DNA of 64,000 nt from contig NZ_PVNP01000051.1 in assembly GCF_002993365.1 (NCBI RefSeq), positions 1 through 64,000 on the forward strand, in the 5' to 3' direction. A program made the position numbers and the translations under genes. Under the pieces are notes generated by a model that searched no databases, had not been told where the DNA came from, and worked only from the letters and a program-made list of their open reading frames with translations. Shown here piece by piece: positions 25,593-34,778 of the stretch (position 1 is its first letter; each line of letters begins with the position of its first letter). Origin of the DNA: Marisediminitalea alba. Lineage in GTDB: Bacteria; Pseudomonadota; Gammaproteobacteria; Enterobacterales; Alteromonadaceae.

Positions 25593-25877
25593 ATGTCCTC
25601 TAAAGAAAACCATAAAACCCTGGTCGAAATCTGCCATTTATTGGCGGCCGAGGGCTTAACGCCGGGTGTAGGCTTATTGCGTGGTAAAGCGCCTTTCAAG
25701 GTAAGCGTGCTGGACGCCATTGAGGCGATAAAGGTCTTTAATCAGCAGAATGTGCAGGTCAAAGCCCAACCCAAAACACCGGGCGACAAAGAGCGCATCG
25801 CTGAGCTGGAAAAACGGGTGGAACAGTTAGAGCAGGCCCTCGCGGTGATGGAGAGCCGGCTGGCAAAGCTCAGTTAA
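25593..25877 (+). CDS. Small conserved coiled-coil protein, function unknown
   Basis: The product is 94 residues from the ATG at 25593; an upstream in-frame GTG at 25563 is less likely. The N-terminal half is a globular segment (VEICHLLAAEGLTPGVGLLRGKA split by a KAPFKVS motif) resembling short DNA- or nucleotide-binding helices. The C-terminal 30 residues form a leucine-rich coiled coil (ELEKRVEQLEQALAVMESRL). I do not recognise a named family. Its stop overlaps the convergent syd stop by four bases. Confidence 0.65.
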   Translation: MSSKENHKTLVEICHLLAAEGLTPGVGLLRGKAPFKVSVLDAIEAIKVFNQQNVQVKAQPKTPGDKERIAELEKRVEQLEQALAVMESRLAKLS

Positions 25878-26422
25878 ACGGCTGGCGTCAGGCCATCAAT
25901 AAAGGTCGCCAGATCAGGTGCCAGACAACGAGTGGGCAATTTCCCCACCTGTTCCAGTACTACCTCACCTGAGGCATTATCTACAGACAAAATAAAGTCG
26001 TCTTCATCGGTTAAGCCAAAAAATAACGTGGGCGGCTGTTTTAGTCGCTGCTTCATTAACAAATGGCCAATCAGGTTTTGTTGTAGTCGCTCGAAGTCCT
26101 CTTCACTGCAAACCTGCAATAATTCACAGTTGCCTTGTTCAGCCTTAACCGGCAGATTAAAACTCCAGTAAGTGGTAAAGAATTTGCAAAATTGCTCGTT
26201 CAGCGTGATGTGCAAGGCGTTTTCGATATTGGCAAAGGTATATTCACCTTCCATCGGCACGGGCTGCCAGGTGCAGGGCTCTCCCTGGCTGGCGTTCCCC
26301 ACATAACAGGGGGATGCTAATTCCGCTTCAAACTCAGTGGTCATCAGCGCGGGATGAGACGCTGCCGCTTGTTGTAAATCGCGCATTAACTTATGCAATG
26401 ATTGTTGAACTATATTCTCCAT
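25874..26422 (-). CDS. syd: SecY-interacting protein Syd
   Basis: This 182-residue protein matches the Syd family: the WQPVPMEGEYTFANIENAL segment near residues 52-70, then FFTTYWSFNLP and the C-terminal LSVDNASGEVVLEQ. Syd is a soluble protein that binds SecY at the inner face of the membrane and can disturb badly assembled SecYEG. It is divergent from queF, with which it shares a 122-base intergenic region, as seen in other gammaproteobacteria. Confidence 0.93.
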   Translation of the reverse strand: MENIVQQSLHKLMRDLQQAAASHPALMTTEFEAELASPCYVGNASQGEPCTWQPVPMEGEYTFANIENALHITLNEQFCKFFTTYWSFNLPVKAEQGNCELLQVCSEEDFERLQQNLIGHLLMKQRLKQPPTLFFGLTDEDDFILSVDNASGEVVLEQVGKLPTRCLAPDLATFIDGLTPAV

Positions 26423-26544
26423 TGCGATTCCATATCAGGTATACTAAACCTCTATAGTAAAGAATTTATGGCACTTTAAACACCAGCTTGGCATATTGAA
26501 TGCGCGTGCCATGATTAATCAGTGGTAAAAAGTTACAGGACAGC

Positions 26545-27387
26545 ATGACAGTAAAGCACTCTTCGTCACCGTCTCTTCCCGCCAACCTGACACTGGGTCA
26601 AAAGGTTGACTACATTGAACAGTACACGCCTGAGCTGTTGCAAGGTGTGCCGCGCTCGCTAAGCCGTGAACAAATTGGCGTTTCACAGCCCCTGCCTTTT
26701 GGCGGTGTGGATATCTGGAACGGTTATGAGCTTTCGTGGCTTAATCCGAAAGGCAAACCGCAGGTCGCCATTTTGCAATGCCAGGTGCCAATTGATTCGC
26801 AAAACCTTATCGAGTCTAAGTCTTTCAAGCTTTATCTGAACAGCTTCAATCAGTCGGTATTTGGCAGTGCAGATGAAGTGGCCCGACACTTAAGCAAGGA
26901 TTTATCGGCCTGTGCCCAGGCACCGGTTAAGGTGCAATTATTCAGCGCCGGTCAGTTTGGCGCCCTTCACCTTGGTGAACTCGACGGCACCGTGATTGAC
27001 GATCTGGACATTGAAATCAATGCCTATGAGCCGAGCCCGGAGCTGCTCACAACCGGCGACCAGCAGGTTTCTGAAACCCTGGTGAGTCATTTATTAAAGT
27101 CTAATTGCCTGATCACCAGTCAGCCTGACTGGGCCAGTGTGCAAATTCATTACGAAGGCGCGGCTATAGACCACGCCGGACTGCTGGCTTATCTCATCTC
27201 GTTTCGCCGGCATAATGAATTTCACGAGCAGTGTATCGAGCGAATTTTTTGTGATTTAATGAATCGATGCAAGCCGCACAAGCTAGCAGTCTATGCGCGC
27301 TACACCCGCAGAGGCGGATTGGATATCAACCCGCTACGGGCGAATTTTGATTTCAATGTATCGAACAATCGGTTAGCCCGGCAGTAG
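26545..27387 (+). CDS. queF: NADPH-dependent 7-cyano-7-deazaguanine reductase QueF
   Basis: QueF reduces preQ0 to preQ1 in queuosine biosynthesis, using two NADPH. At 280 residues it is the long, two-domain YqcD/E. coli type. The preQ0 site motif [14 protein letters not shown] is at about residues 91-104. The nucleophilic Cys lies in [11 protein letters not shown] (about 190). [13 protein letters not shown] provides the glutamate. An AGGA ribosome site precedes the ATG. The later pathway enzymes tgt and queA are also in this window (43415-45669). Confidence 0.96.
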   Translation: MTVKHSSSPSLPANLTLGQKVDYIEQYTPELLQGVPRSLSREQIGVSQPLPFGGVDIWNGYELSWLNPKGKPQVAILQCQVPIDSQNLIESKSFKLYLNSFNQSVFGSADEVARHLSKDLSACAQAPVKVQLFSAGQFGALHLGELDGTVIDDLDIEINAYEPSPELLTTGDQQVSETLVSHLLKSNCLITSQPDWASVQIHYEGAAIDHAGLLAYLISFRRHNEFHEQCIERIFCDLMNRCKPHKLAVYARYTRRGGLDINPLRANFDFNVSNNRLARQ

Positions 27388-27431
27388 CATGCCGGCGGTT
27401 ATTTTTGGTTAATAAGGAGCTTGCATAACAC

Positions 27432-28934
27432 ATGGAAGCGAAACAACTCCAATCGCTGCGTGCTCACAGCGAGCAACTCGCAGGATTTATAGTCCGGCTC
27501 ACCAGTTACTATGAGGGGCTATCTGCAGAGATTGATAAAGAGTTACAGTCCCTGCGCGGTCATTTAAGTGGCAAGATTGATTTCACTCTGGCCACCTTAT
27601 CTATGAATAAAGTCAGCCAGCTAATTATGCTGGAGCCCTACTCAGTAAAAACCCTGACCCAGGCCTGGATACGCCAGCTGGAAGAAGATATCCAGGCATT
27701 TCAGCGTCTGGTGACTGAGCCAGCGGCCCGTAGCCAGGCAGCCAAAGCCAGTAGCGCTTTGAAAAAGCCCATTAACGGCATCAGTGCCGTGCTACCGCTC
27801 TATCAAAAGGTATTAAAATGCTATCAATCCGGCATGGGCAATGCTGAAGAGTCGGCGCCTGACAACCAACCCAATAATCGAACGGTACAACTTAAACAAA
27901 ACCTCATCGATGAACTCGGTCAGCTGGTACAAACCTATATCCGGGTCAACCCGGAGGATGACTACCTCGCTTCCCTGCAGGAAAGGCTTGGCCAGGGGCT
28001 TACCGAAGAAGAGTTACTCAATAGCTGCCTGATCCTGATCCGGGTAATGGTTCAGGAAACCCTCACCGAGGCCAATACGGCCGGTAAAATTATTCAGCGA
28101 CTGAATAATGCCCTGGGTAATATTAACGGTGATGTGCAGTCCAGTATCTCAAAAAGTGCCGAGAGCTTTGAGGCGCGCCAGTCGCGCAATCAGGAATTGC
28201 GAAATGTGCTGGAAGACATGGAAGACGCACTGGAAGGCGAAAACAATATCGACGACTTAAAGCAGCAGGCGCAACACTATCTGGGTCAGATGGCTAACTC
28301 ACTTAGTGCTGGTGAAGAAGCCGAGCGCCAGGAGCAGGAAGGTCTGATGTCACTACTGGTTTCAATGCAACAACAGCTTTCGTCGCTGCAAAAACAAACC
28401 AACTCATACCGTAAAAAGCTGGTTGAGCAACGTATAAACATGTACACCGACCCGCTCACCCGGGTGCCTAACCGCATGGCTTACAATGAACGGGCTTCAA
28501 AGGAGTGGGATCGCTGCCAGGCGCAGAACAGGCCACTGAGTATTGCGGTGGTCGACGTGGATCACTTTAAACGGATCAATGATAAGTACGGCCACGCCGC
28601 CGGTGATAAAACACTCCAGGCCATAGCCCGCCACCTTAAAACCAACCTGACCAGCAGCGAGTTTATGGCACGTTGGGGCGGTGAAGAATTTATAATACTG
28701 TTGCCCGATCATGCCAGTGACAAACTGTTAAATCGCCTGAATGAGTTGCGCGAGGGGCTGGCTAAGCTACCCTTTAAATTTAAACAAGAGCGCCTGACAG
28801 TCACAGCCTCCATCGGCGGTACCCAGTGCCGTACCGGTGAAAAGCTCGACGCCGCCTTCGAGCGGGCCGATAAAGGGCTATATAAAGCAAAATCCGATGG
28901 TCGGAATCAGGTGGTCATTCAGGATAACGAATGA
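27432..28934 (+). CDS. GGDEF-domain diguanylate cyclase
   Basis: This 500-residue cytoplasmic protein has a long helical, coiled-coil N-terminal region (about 1-330) of no family I can name. A GGDEF domain follows, with VDVDHFKRINDKYGH and the active-site loop RWGGEEF near residue 420, so it should make cyclic di-GMP. The RxxD inhibitory site expected just before the loop is absent (TSSE instead), suggesting no product feedback through the I-site. It overlaps ppnN by four bases (ATGA), implying coupled translation. Confidence 0.88.
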   Translation: MEAKQLQSLRAHSEQLAGFIVRLTSYYEGLSAEIDKELQSLRGHLSGKIDFTLATLSMNKVSQLIMLEPYSVKTLTQAWIRQLEEDIQAFQRLVTEPAARSQAAKASSALKKPINGISAVLPLYQKVLKCYQSGMGNAEESAPDNQPNNRTVQLKQNLIDELGQLVQTYIRVNPEDDYLASLQERLGQGLTEEELLNSCLILIRVMVQETLTEANTAGKIIQRLNNALGNINGDVQSSISKSAESFEARQSRNQELRNVLEDMEDALEGENNIDDLKQQAQHYLGQMANSLSAGEEAERQEQEGLMSLLVSMQQQLSSLQKQTNSYRKKLVEQRINMYTDPLTRVPNRMAYNERASKEWDRCQAQNRPLSIAVVDVDHFKRINDKYGHAAGDKTLQAIARHLKTNLTSSEFMARWGGEEFIILLPDHASDKLLNRLNELREGLAKLPFKFKQERLTVTASIGGTQCRTGEKLDAAFERADKGLYKAKSDGRNQVVIQDNE

Positions 28935-30295
28935 AAAAAATTCAGCTAAACCCTGTAGGTTGGATGAGCCAACTCTCCCAACTTGAAGTCAGCAAGCTTG
29001 AAGACACCACAAACAGTAATCTGTATCAGCTCTTTCGTAACTGCTGCCTGGCAGTACTTAACAGCGGTGTGGATGAAGACAACTACGAAATGTTATTTGC
29101 TCCGTACGAATCATTCGACATTCGGCTGATTAAACGGGAACGGGGCGTCAAACTCGAACTGATAAACCCGCCGGAAGTTGGCTTTGTCGACGAGCGATTA
29201 GTAAAAGGTGTTCACGAGCATCTGTTCTCAGTGTTACGCGACATGCTTTACATGGGCAACAAATACGCCTTTGTACACGAGAACGCTCCTCAGGACAGTG
29301 GCAGCATTACCGATATGGTGTTCGATATGCTGCGTCATGCCAAAGTCATCGAACGCAACAACGAACTCAACACAATAGTATGCTGGGGTGGCCATTCCAT
29401 TGGTCTTAAGGAATATAAATACACCAAGGAAGTAGGCTATCAGTTGGGTCTGCGCGAAATGAATATCTGCACCGGCTGTGGACCAGGGGCCATGAAAGGC
29501 CCCATGAAAGGCGCCGCCATTGGCCACGCTAAACAGCGCTATCGTGACGGCCGTTATATTGGCATCTCCGAGCCCAGTATTATTGCCGCCGAGCCACCCA
29601 ACGCCATTGTTAACGAGCTGGTGATCATGCCTGACATTGAAAAACGTCTGGAAGCCTTCGTTCGCATAGCCCACGGCATTATTATCTTCCCTGGCGGCGT
29701 AGGCACCGCTGAGGAACTATTGTATTTACTTGGTATTCTTATCCATGAGCGAAATGCCCAGCAGCCTTTCCCGGTAATATTAACCGGCCCGGCTGGCAGC
29801 GAGTCTTATTTTGAGGCTATCCACGAGTTCGTGGGCGCTACCCTGGGGCCCAAAGCACAAAATCGCTATCAGATTGTTGTGGACGATCCGGTGGAAGTTG
29901 CCCGGGTACTTGGCCAGGGCGTTAAAAAGGTTGAGCAGTTCAGACTGGCCATGGGTGATGCGTTCAGTTTTAACTGGTCACTCAAAATCGAAGATGACTT
30001 CCAGCAACCTTTTAATCCCACCCATAAATCCATGGCGGCGCTAAATCTGCATCGGGATCAACCGTTGTCTGATTTGGCGAATAACTTACGCAAAGCATTT
30101 TCGGGGATTGTGGCAGGTAACGTGAAAGCCGAAGGCATTCGCCAAATCCGCGATTTTGGCCCGTTTAATCTGTCTGGTGAAGCTGATTTAATGGCTCGCA
30201 TCGACGCCTTGCTGAAATCCTTTGTGGCCCAGCAACGCATGAAATTACCTGGCACGGAATACCGGCCCTGTTATAGCATTAACCGTGATTCATAA
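28931..30295 (+). CDS. ppnN: Pyrimidine/purine nucleotide 5'-monophosphate nucleosidase PpnN
   Basis: This 454-residue enzyme of the YgdH/LOG type hydrolyses nucleoside monophosphates to base and ribose 5-phosphate. In E. coli PpnN is activated by (p)ppGpp. The Rossmann-like core has GCGPGAMKGPMKGA (about 180-193) and the LOG signature PGGVGTAEE (about 255-263). Flanking N- and C-terminal regulatory domains have the normal length. Its start lies inside the stop of the GGDEF gene, an unusual neighbour. Confidence 0.94.
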   Translation: MKKIQLNPVGWMSQLSQLEVSKLEDTTNSNLYQLFRNCCLAVLNSGVDEDNYEMLFAPYESFDIRLIKRERGVKLELINPPEVGFVDERLVKGVHEHLFSVLRDMLYMGNKYAFVHENAPQDSGSITDMVFDMLRHAKVIERNNELNTIVCWGGHSIGLKEYKYTKEVGYQLGLREMNICTGCGPGAMKGPMKGAAIGHAKQRYRDGRYIGISEPSIIAAEPPNAIVNELVIMPDIEKRLEAFVRIAHGIIIFPGGVGTAEELLYLLGILIHERNAQQPFPVILTGPAGSESYFEAIHEFVGATLGPKAQNRYQIVVDDPVEVARVLGQGVKKVEQFRLAMGDAFSFNWSLKIEDDFQQPFNPTHKSMAALNLHRDQPLSDLANNLRKAFSGIVAGNVKAEGIRQIRDFGPFNLSGEADLMARIDALLKSFVAQQRMKLPGTEYRPCYSINRDS

Positions 30296-30400
30296 TCAGT
30301 AACATTGTTAAGGCTGACAGTGTCGCTTTTATTGGATAGACTACTATTGCTGAGGTCCGGCAGGGCCAGAATGAATTAACCAGTAAAACGACAAAGATAA

Positions 30401-30775
30401 ATGAACAGTAAAGCAATCCGACTTATATTGATCGGCGTAGCCTCTTACGCGGTCCTTGCTTTTTTACTCATCGCCTTTTATCCGGACAAACCGGAGAATA
30501 TGGACTGGCAGGACCGGGAAGAGTATAACAAAGTGCAGATTTCCAAACTGGAACTGGGGATTACCCGTGCCGAGGTAATGGCTTTACTGGGCACGCCGGA
30601 TATTACCGAAGCCAAAATGCAGGATAGCCGTGAAATCCAGGTCATGTTTTACCGTACCCAGCATGTTCGTGCCGACGGTATGACAACACAGGATGAATGC
30701 ACGCCGCTTTTATTCGAAAACGAAGCCCTGATTGCCTGGGGTGACGGGGCTTATCAAACCTATCTGAGTAGTTAG
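30401..30775 (+). CDS. DUF3192 membrane protein
   Basis: This 124-residue paralogue of the lipoprotein at 25015-25377 carries an uncleaved N-terminal membrane helix (about residues 7-28) in place of a lipobox. The shared core includes EEYNKVQISKLELG, a LLGTPDI turn, FYRTQ and DGMTTQDECTPL. Function unknown. It follows ppnN at 105 bases and lies five bases before the next gene, so it may be co-transcribed with it. Confidence 0.82.
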   Translation: MNSKAIRLILIGVASYAVLAFLLIAFYPDKPENMDWQDREEYNKVQISKLELGITRAEVMALLGTPDITEAKMQDSREIQVMFYRTQHVRADGMTTQDECTPLLFENEALIAWGDGAYQTYLSS

Positions 30776-30780
30776 TTAAT

Positions 30781-32403
30781 TTGACGGCCATGCTGGCAGC
30801 CTTGCAAGAACTGGTGCGAGACAGCGAGGCGCTGCCGCCTCTGCCAGCCCGGGAAGCCGCTCACCTTTCCCGCTATCTTGATGTTAGCGCCCGCTGGCTC
30901 GATTTTGCTCAAGCTCATCTTCCACTGCTAACGGTAATTGGCAGCCGCCCTTTCAGCTCAACTGAGCCGACGAAGCATTTATGGCTGCGCCATACCTCAT
31001 TGTATTTACTGCTCTGTTTACGCAATCGGGTGAATCATCACACCCAGCAGCAAGGCGTTTCGGCGCTGTTGTCTTATTATCAGTTAAAACAACAGTCATT
31101 ACTCAATAAACAGCGTCTGAGCAGTGCAATTAAACAACTTAGCCGTTGCGGCCAGCAATACTGGGCTGCGCATATTCTGCCCGCTCGCAATCGCCCGCCC
31201 CTCTACAACGATTGTTTTGATATTGCCTGGTTATGGCAACGCTACCTGTTGCGGGCTCCGGGCAGCGACTTTAACGATATTCTGGTCAAGCTGGCGATGA
31301 CACTTCCGGTCACCGGACAACAACTCTTGCATGCCCTTACAGACTATCCCGGACTCCTTCACGAAGGCTTAATAACAGCCTCCGGACAGCATATCGGGCC
31401 GGTGATGAGTCAACTAACAGATCAGGTGCTCATTTACTCAAACACTGAGGAGCGTTTTTGCTGGCTGGCCAAAAAGCAGGTTCGCCTGATGCGCAAACAA
31501 TCCCTTAGTGTTGAACACTGGGCCAGCCTGTACAGCAAACTGGACGAACAACCGGAAGAAGGTGAAGTGATACGTCCTGGCGATCATGGCTGGGCACTAC
31601 CTGTTAGTTACCCGACATCACGCCCGCCGCTTAGCCTGCAAACACTGTTAAAAGCACTTAATGATCCGGACATCGCGGTCGACAAAATAGTCGCGATGGT
31701 GGAGGTTGAGCCGGCTTTCAGTCATTTTCTGACCGATGCTGCATCAAAGGACAACCGCATGCAGTTACCGGTGCAGAATGTAAAGCAAAGTATTCTCACC
31801 TATGGCCTCGAAAGAGTCGGTCATATGCTTGTGCAGTACGCCCTTTTTCAGCGTTTAACCCAGCACTGGTTTCCGTTACTCGACTGGTATTCACGATTGG
31901 CTCAGACAGCCATTTTGCTTAGCAGCGAACTGGCTAATGAGAGTGGCCGGATAACCCCACAATATGCCAGCCTGGTGACCACCGTCGCCCTGTCGCCATT
32001 GTTTACGTCGGCGCAGGAAAAAGGCAAAACAGCGGTAAAACACAACGATCAACGGCTGTTTGATGTCACAACACTGCTGCAAAATAATACCGGGCAAGGT
32101 AACAGCGCCACCCGACAGCGCCTGATTTCACTCGCCAGCGCCTGGGAGCAGGACAAAGGTCAGTCACGATTGATAGCCTGCTGTGGCCGGCTGCCTCAGG
32201 AAGTTCCCGGATTATTGCGCCTGCCCCATTGTATAAGCGGATTGAGCCTTATCTGGGCCCGACAATGGCTGCTCGGACACAAGCCCTGCGCACAGACGAC
32301 CGAGTTTATCCAACAAACCCAACAGGCATTCCCTCAACTGATTGCATTGCAATCGCAACTGCAGCCCAAGGTCAGTCATCTGCTCAATTGCCCGTTAACA
32401 TAG
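30781..32403 (+). CDS. Divergent HDOD-like protein
   Basis: This 540-residue protein has weak similarity to HDOD domains at about residues 275-420: LLKALNDPDIAVDKIVAMVEVEPAF is followed by a helix-rich segment with SILTYGLERVGHMLVQYAL. The N-terminal 250 residues are helical and not recognised, and no effector domain is visible. HDOD proteins usually act in signalling with cyclic di-GMP or two-component systems. The first codon given is TTG (30781); an in-frame ATG at 30790 is equally plausible, as neither has a clear ribosome site. Confidence 0.65.
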   Translation: MTAMLAALQELVRDSEALPPLPAREAAHLSRYLDVSARWLDFAQAHLPLLTVIGSRPFSSTEPTKHLWLRHTSLYLLLCLRNRVNHHTQQQGVSALLSYYQLKQQSLLNKQRLSSAIKQLSRCGQQYWAAHILPARNRPPLYNDCFDIAWLWQRYLLRAPGSDFNDILVKLAMTLPVTGQQLLHALTDYPGLLHEGLITASGQHIGPVMSQLTDQVLIYSNTEERFCWLAKKQVRLMRKQSLSVEHWASLYSKLDEQPEEGEVIRPGDHGWALPVSYPTSRPPLSLQTLLKALNDPDIAVDKIVAMVEVEPAFSHFLTDAASKDNRMQLPVQNVKQSILTYGLERVGHMLVQYALFQRLTQHWFPLLDWYSRLAQTAILLSSELANESGRITPQYASLVTTVALSPLFTSAQEKGKTAVKHNDQRLFDVTTLLQNNTGQGNSATRQRLISLASAWEQDKGQSRLIACCGRLPQEVPGLLRLPHCISGLSLIWARQWLLGHKPCAQTTEFIQQTQQAFPQLIALQSQLQPKVSHLLNCPLT

Positions 32404-32620
32404 CCAGCAATCAGAGGGCCTTAATAAACGCTGTTTATAAGCACTATGGCCTATTTAACTACTCATTTAGTCTTGCATCATATACACTTATGCCTGTGTA
32501 AAGACACCCTACAATTGATTACAAAAACGCCAGAGAAAAACCCTCTTGCGCAAAAATTACGCTACACTTATCAAAAAGCAAACGACCTAACGAATCAGTA
32601 AAAGTTATTAAGGATCTCTG

Positions 32621-33628
32621 ATGACTCAACAACGCATTACTGTCATCCGCGGAGATGGTATCGGCCCGGATATTATTGATGCAGCAACGCAAATTTTAGA
32701 TAAAGTAGGCTGTGACTTTGCCTATGATTACGCTGATGCCGGCCTGATGGCGCTGGAAAATCATGGCGAGCTATTACCTCAGGAAACGCTCGATCTGATC
32801 GCCAAAAACAAGGTGACCCTGAAGGGCCCACTGACCACCCCGGTTGGCGAAGGGTTTACTTCAATCAATGTAAGCCTGCGTAAGCAGTTTCAGCTCTATG
32901 CAAACGTGCGTCCGGTATTGTCTTTTAAAGGGACTAAGGCGCGTTACGAAGATATCGATATTATTACCGTGCGCGAAAATACTCAGGGCATGTACTCTGG
33001 TCTGGGGCAGGTAGTGTCTGAAGACGGAACCGAAGCTGAAGCGCGCAGTAAAATTACCCGTGAGGGTGCGGAAAAAATTGTGACTTTCGCCTACGAATTA
33101 GCCCGTCGCGAAGGCCGCAAGAAAGTGACCGCTGTACATAAAGCGAATATCCTTAAATCGACTTCAGGCTTGTTCCTGAAAGTCGCTCGCGAAATTGGTG
33201 AGAAATACCCGGATATCGAGTCTACTGAGATGATCGTAGACAACGCCTGTATGCAGCTGGTAATGAATCCTCACCAGTTCGACGTCATTGTTACCACTAA
33301 CCTGTTTGGTGACATCCTGTCAGACCTGTGTGCCGGTCTGGTTGGCGGCCTGGGTATGGCACCTGGCGCCAACATCGGTGGTGAATGTGCTATTTTTGAA
33401 GCGGTACATGGCTCAGCACCAGACATCGCCGGCAAAAACCTGGCTAACCCTACCAGCGTGATCCTGGCTTCTGTACAGATGCTTGAATACCTGGGCATGG
33501 CCGACAAAGCTGAGGCCATCCGTTCAGCCCTGAAAGATGTGATTGAAAGTGGCGATCGCACTACCCGCGATCTGGGTGGCCAGCACGGCACTACCGAATT
33601 CACTCAGGCAATGCTGGAACGTTTGTAA
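32621..33628 (+). CDS. Isocitrate dehydrogenase, NAD-type (short form)
   Basis: This 335-residue beta-decarboxylating dehydrogenase is of the isocitrate/isopropylmalate family. IRGDGIGPDI is at the N-terminus. The substrate loop TSINVSLRKQFQLYANVRPV around residues 85-104 has the Ser/Arg pattern of isocitrate dehydrogenases. KANILK and NLFGDILSDL provide the lysine and metal-binding aspartates, and HGSAPDIAGK is the cofactor loop. The short length and the loop point to NAD-dependent isocitrate dehydrogenase rather than LeuB. It meets the glyoxylate shunt (aceA, glcB in this window) at isocitrate. Confidence 0.85.
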   Translation: MTQQRITVIRGDGIGPDIIDAATQILDKVGCDFAYDYADAGLMALENHGELLPQETLDLIAKNKVTLKGPLTTPVGEGFTSINVSLRKQFQLYANVRPVLSFKGTKARYEDIDIITVRENTQGMYSGLGQVVSEDGTEAEARSKITREGAEKIVTFAYELARREGRKKVTAVHKANILKSTSGLFLKVAREIGEKYPDIESTEMIVDNACMQLVMNPHQFDVIVTTNLFGDILSDLCAGLVGGLGMAPGANIGGECAIFEAVHGSAPDIAGKNLANPTSVILASVQMLEYLGMADKAEAIRSALKDVIESGDRTTRDLGGQHGTTEFTQAMLERL

Positions 33629-33654
33629 CCTGCATCTCGATTTCACTTAATGAT

Positions 33655-33682
33655 AAGCAAGTCTTCGGACTTGCTTTTTTTT
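33655..33682 (+). terminator. Rho-independent terminator after isocitrate dehydrogenase
   Basis: Nine-bp stem AAGCAAGTC / GACTTGCTT with a TTCG loop, followed by a run of T residues. Confidence 0.93.
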
Positions 33683-33691
33683 GTCTGGATA

Positions 33692-33955
33692 ATACCAATC
33701 GGCATAGAGGTTTACCCTCTCAGAGTGAGTCAAAACGACTTAGATCACGACGCGTTCTCTGCGGCATAGTCATTCTATGCCCAGAGGGCGCAACACAGAT
33801 GTAAGTCGTTTTGGCCACTCCCATCGGGCAAGGCTGGCAGGCTTTCTGGCGTTGTTACGCTTGCTTGATTTGGAACCACCAAACCTGTGCAACCAAGCCT
33901 AGCCACAAAACCTGCCAGTCTTGCTGAGAGGGTAAACCTCTATGCGGATTGGTAT
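33692..33955. repeat. MITE-like palindromic element with 32-bp terminal inverted repeats
   Basis: The 264-base element begins ATACCAATCGGCATAGAGG and ends with its inverse. The arms match over about 32 bases with a single difference (ATACCAATC-G/C-GCATAGAGGTTTACCCTCTCAG). Inside are two further long hairpins: AAAACGACTTA paired with TAAGTCGTTTT (about 33732-33816), and CAAGGCTGGCAGG paired with CCTGCCAGTCTTG (about 33830-33923). There is no coding capacity. This is the layout of a non-autonomous miniature element or a bacterial interspersed mosaic palindrome. It lies between the idh terminator and a small gene. Confidence 0.85.
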
Positions 33956-34011
33956 AAAGTGAACTATTTTTGTTGTTGTCTCGAATTAATGAGAGCAATA
34001 AGGAGAAAGTC

Positions 34012-34224
34012 ATGTCTCAAACCACGCAAGACAATAGCATAGCCAATATGGCAGCGGTGCAAACCGCCATCGCTAATCAGGACAGTGCTGAGCTTAAACA
34101 ATTGCTTGGCGGGCAAACACTCGACCCATTACAAAAAGCTTATCTTAAGGAGCTGGCGGAAATAGGCAGCGACAACCAAATCCGGCAAATTATCGACAAT
34201 ACGCCTCAAAAAGGTGATACCTAA
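34012..34224 (+). CDS. Small hypothetical protein
   Basis: The product is 70 residues from the ATG at 34012, with a strong AAGGAG ribosome site seven bases upstream; an in-frame upstream start is not needed. The protein is soluble and helical (AAVQTAIANQDSAELKQLL, then LQKAYLKELAEIG), ending in a polar tail. It is not recognised. It lies downstream of the MITE-like element and 50 bases before the Dabb gene. Confidence 0.6.
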   Translation: MSQTTQDNSIANMAAVQTAIANQDSAELKQLLGGQTLDPLQKAYLKELAEIGSDNQIRQIIDNTPQKGDT

Positions 34225-34274
34225 ACGTAGCTAAATGCCGGCAGAGTGTGCAATGATGAGAGCCTGGTCATTAT

Positions 34275-34706
34275 ATGAGTGAAGTTATGTCAGACTCCCA
34301 ATCACAACGTCGTCGTTTTTTGTTAACAGCGGGCGCTGCCGCCGGTGCCGCAGCGCTGGCACCGGCATCAGCCGTTTCGGCCGGCGAAGTAACTCTGCCG
34401 ACGATTCGCCACAGCGTATTTTTCTGGTTAAAGAATCCGGGTGATCAGGCCGATCGGGATGCCCTTATCGCGGGCCTGAAGACACTGGCTGGCATAGAAA
34501 CGGTGAAAGGCATACAGATAGGCGTACCGGCATCCACCGAGAAACGCGACGTGGTCGACAACAGCTTTGACGTATCCGAGATGTTGTTATTTGATAATGT
34601 GGAAGGGCAAAACAGCTACCAGACCCACCCCATTCACCTGAAGTTTGTGGAAGACTGCGAACACCTCTGGCGAAAGGTGGTCGTTTACGACTCCATTGCT
34701 GTATAA
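34275..34706 (+). CDS. Tat-exported Dabb (stress-responsive A/B barrel) domain protein
   Basis: The 143-residue protein has a twin-arginine signal ([14 protein letters not shown], about residues 11-24, then an Ala-rich stretch ending near ASAVSA). A ferredoxin-like alpha/beta barrel Dabb domain (about 42-140) starts [15 protein letters not shown] and contains the conserved [11 protein letters not shown] near the end. Function is unknown. Tat export suggests folding or a cofactor before transport to the periplasm. The start may be 34275 or the ATG four codons later. Confidence 0.82.
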   Translation: MSEVMSDSQSQRRRFLLTAGAAAGAAALAPASAVSAGEVTLPTIRHSVFFWLKNPGDQADRDALIAGLKTLAGIETVKGIQIGVPASTEKRDVVDNSFDVSEMLLFDNVEGQNSYQTHPIHLKFVEDCEHLWRKVVVYDSIAV

Positions 34707-34778
34707 GTAAGCTGTTCGGGCTACGCTTAATGCCAATTCAATCAGGTAGTCAGGCTCAGCCTCATCATTAACAGCCGG

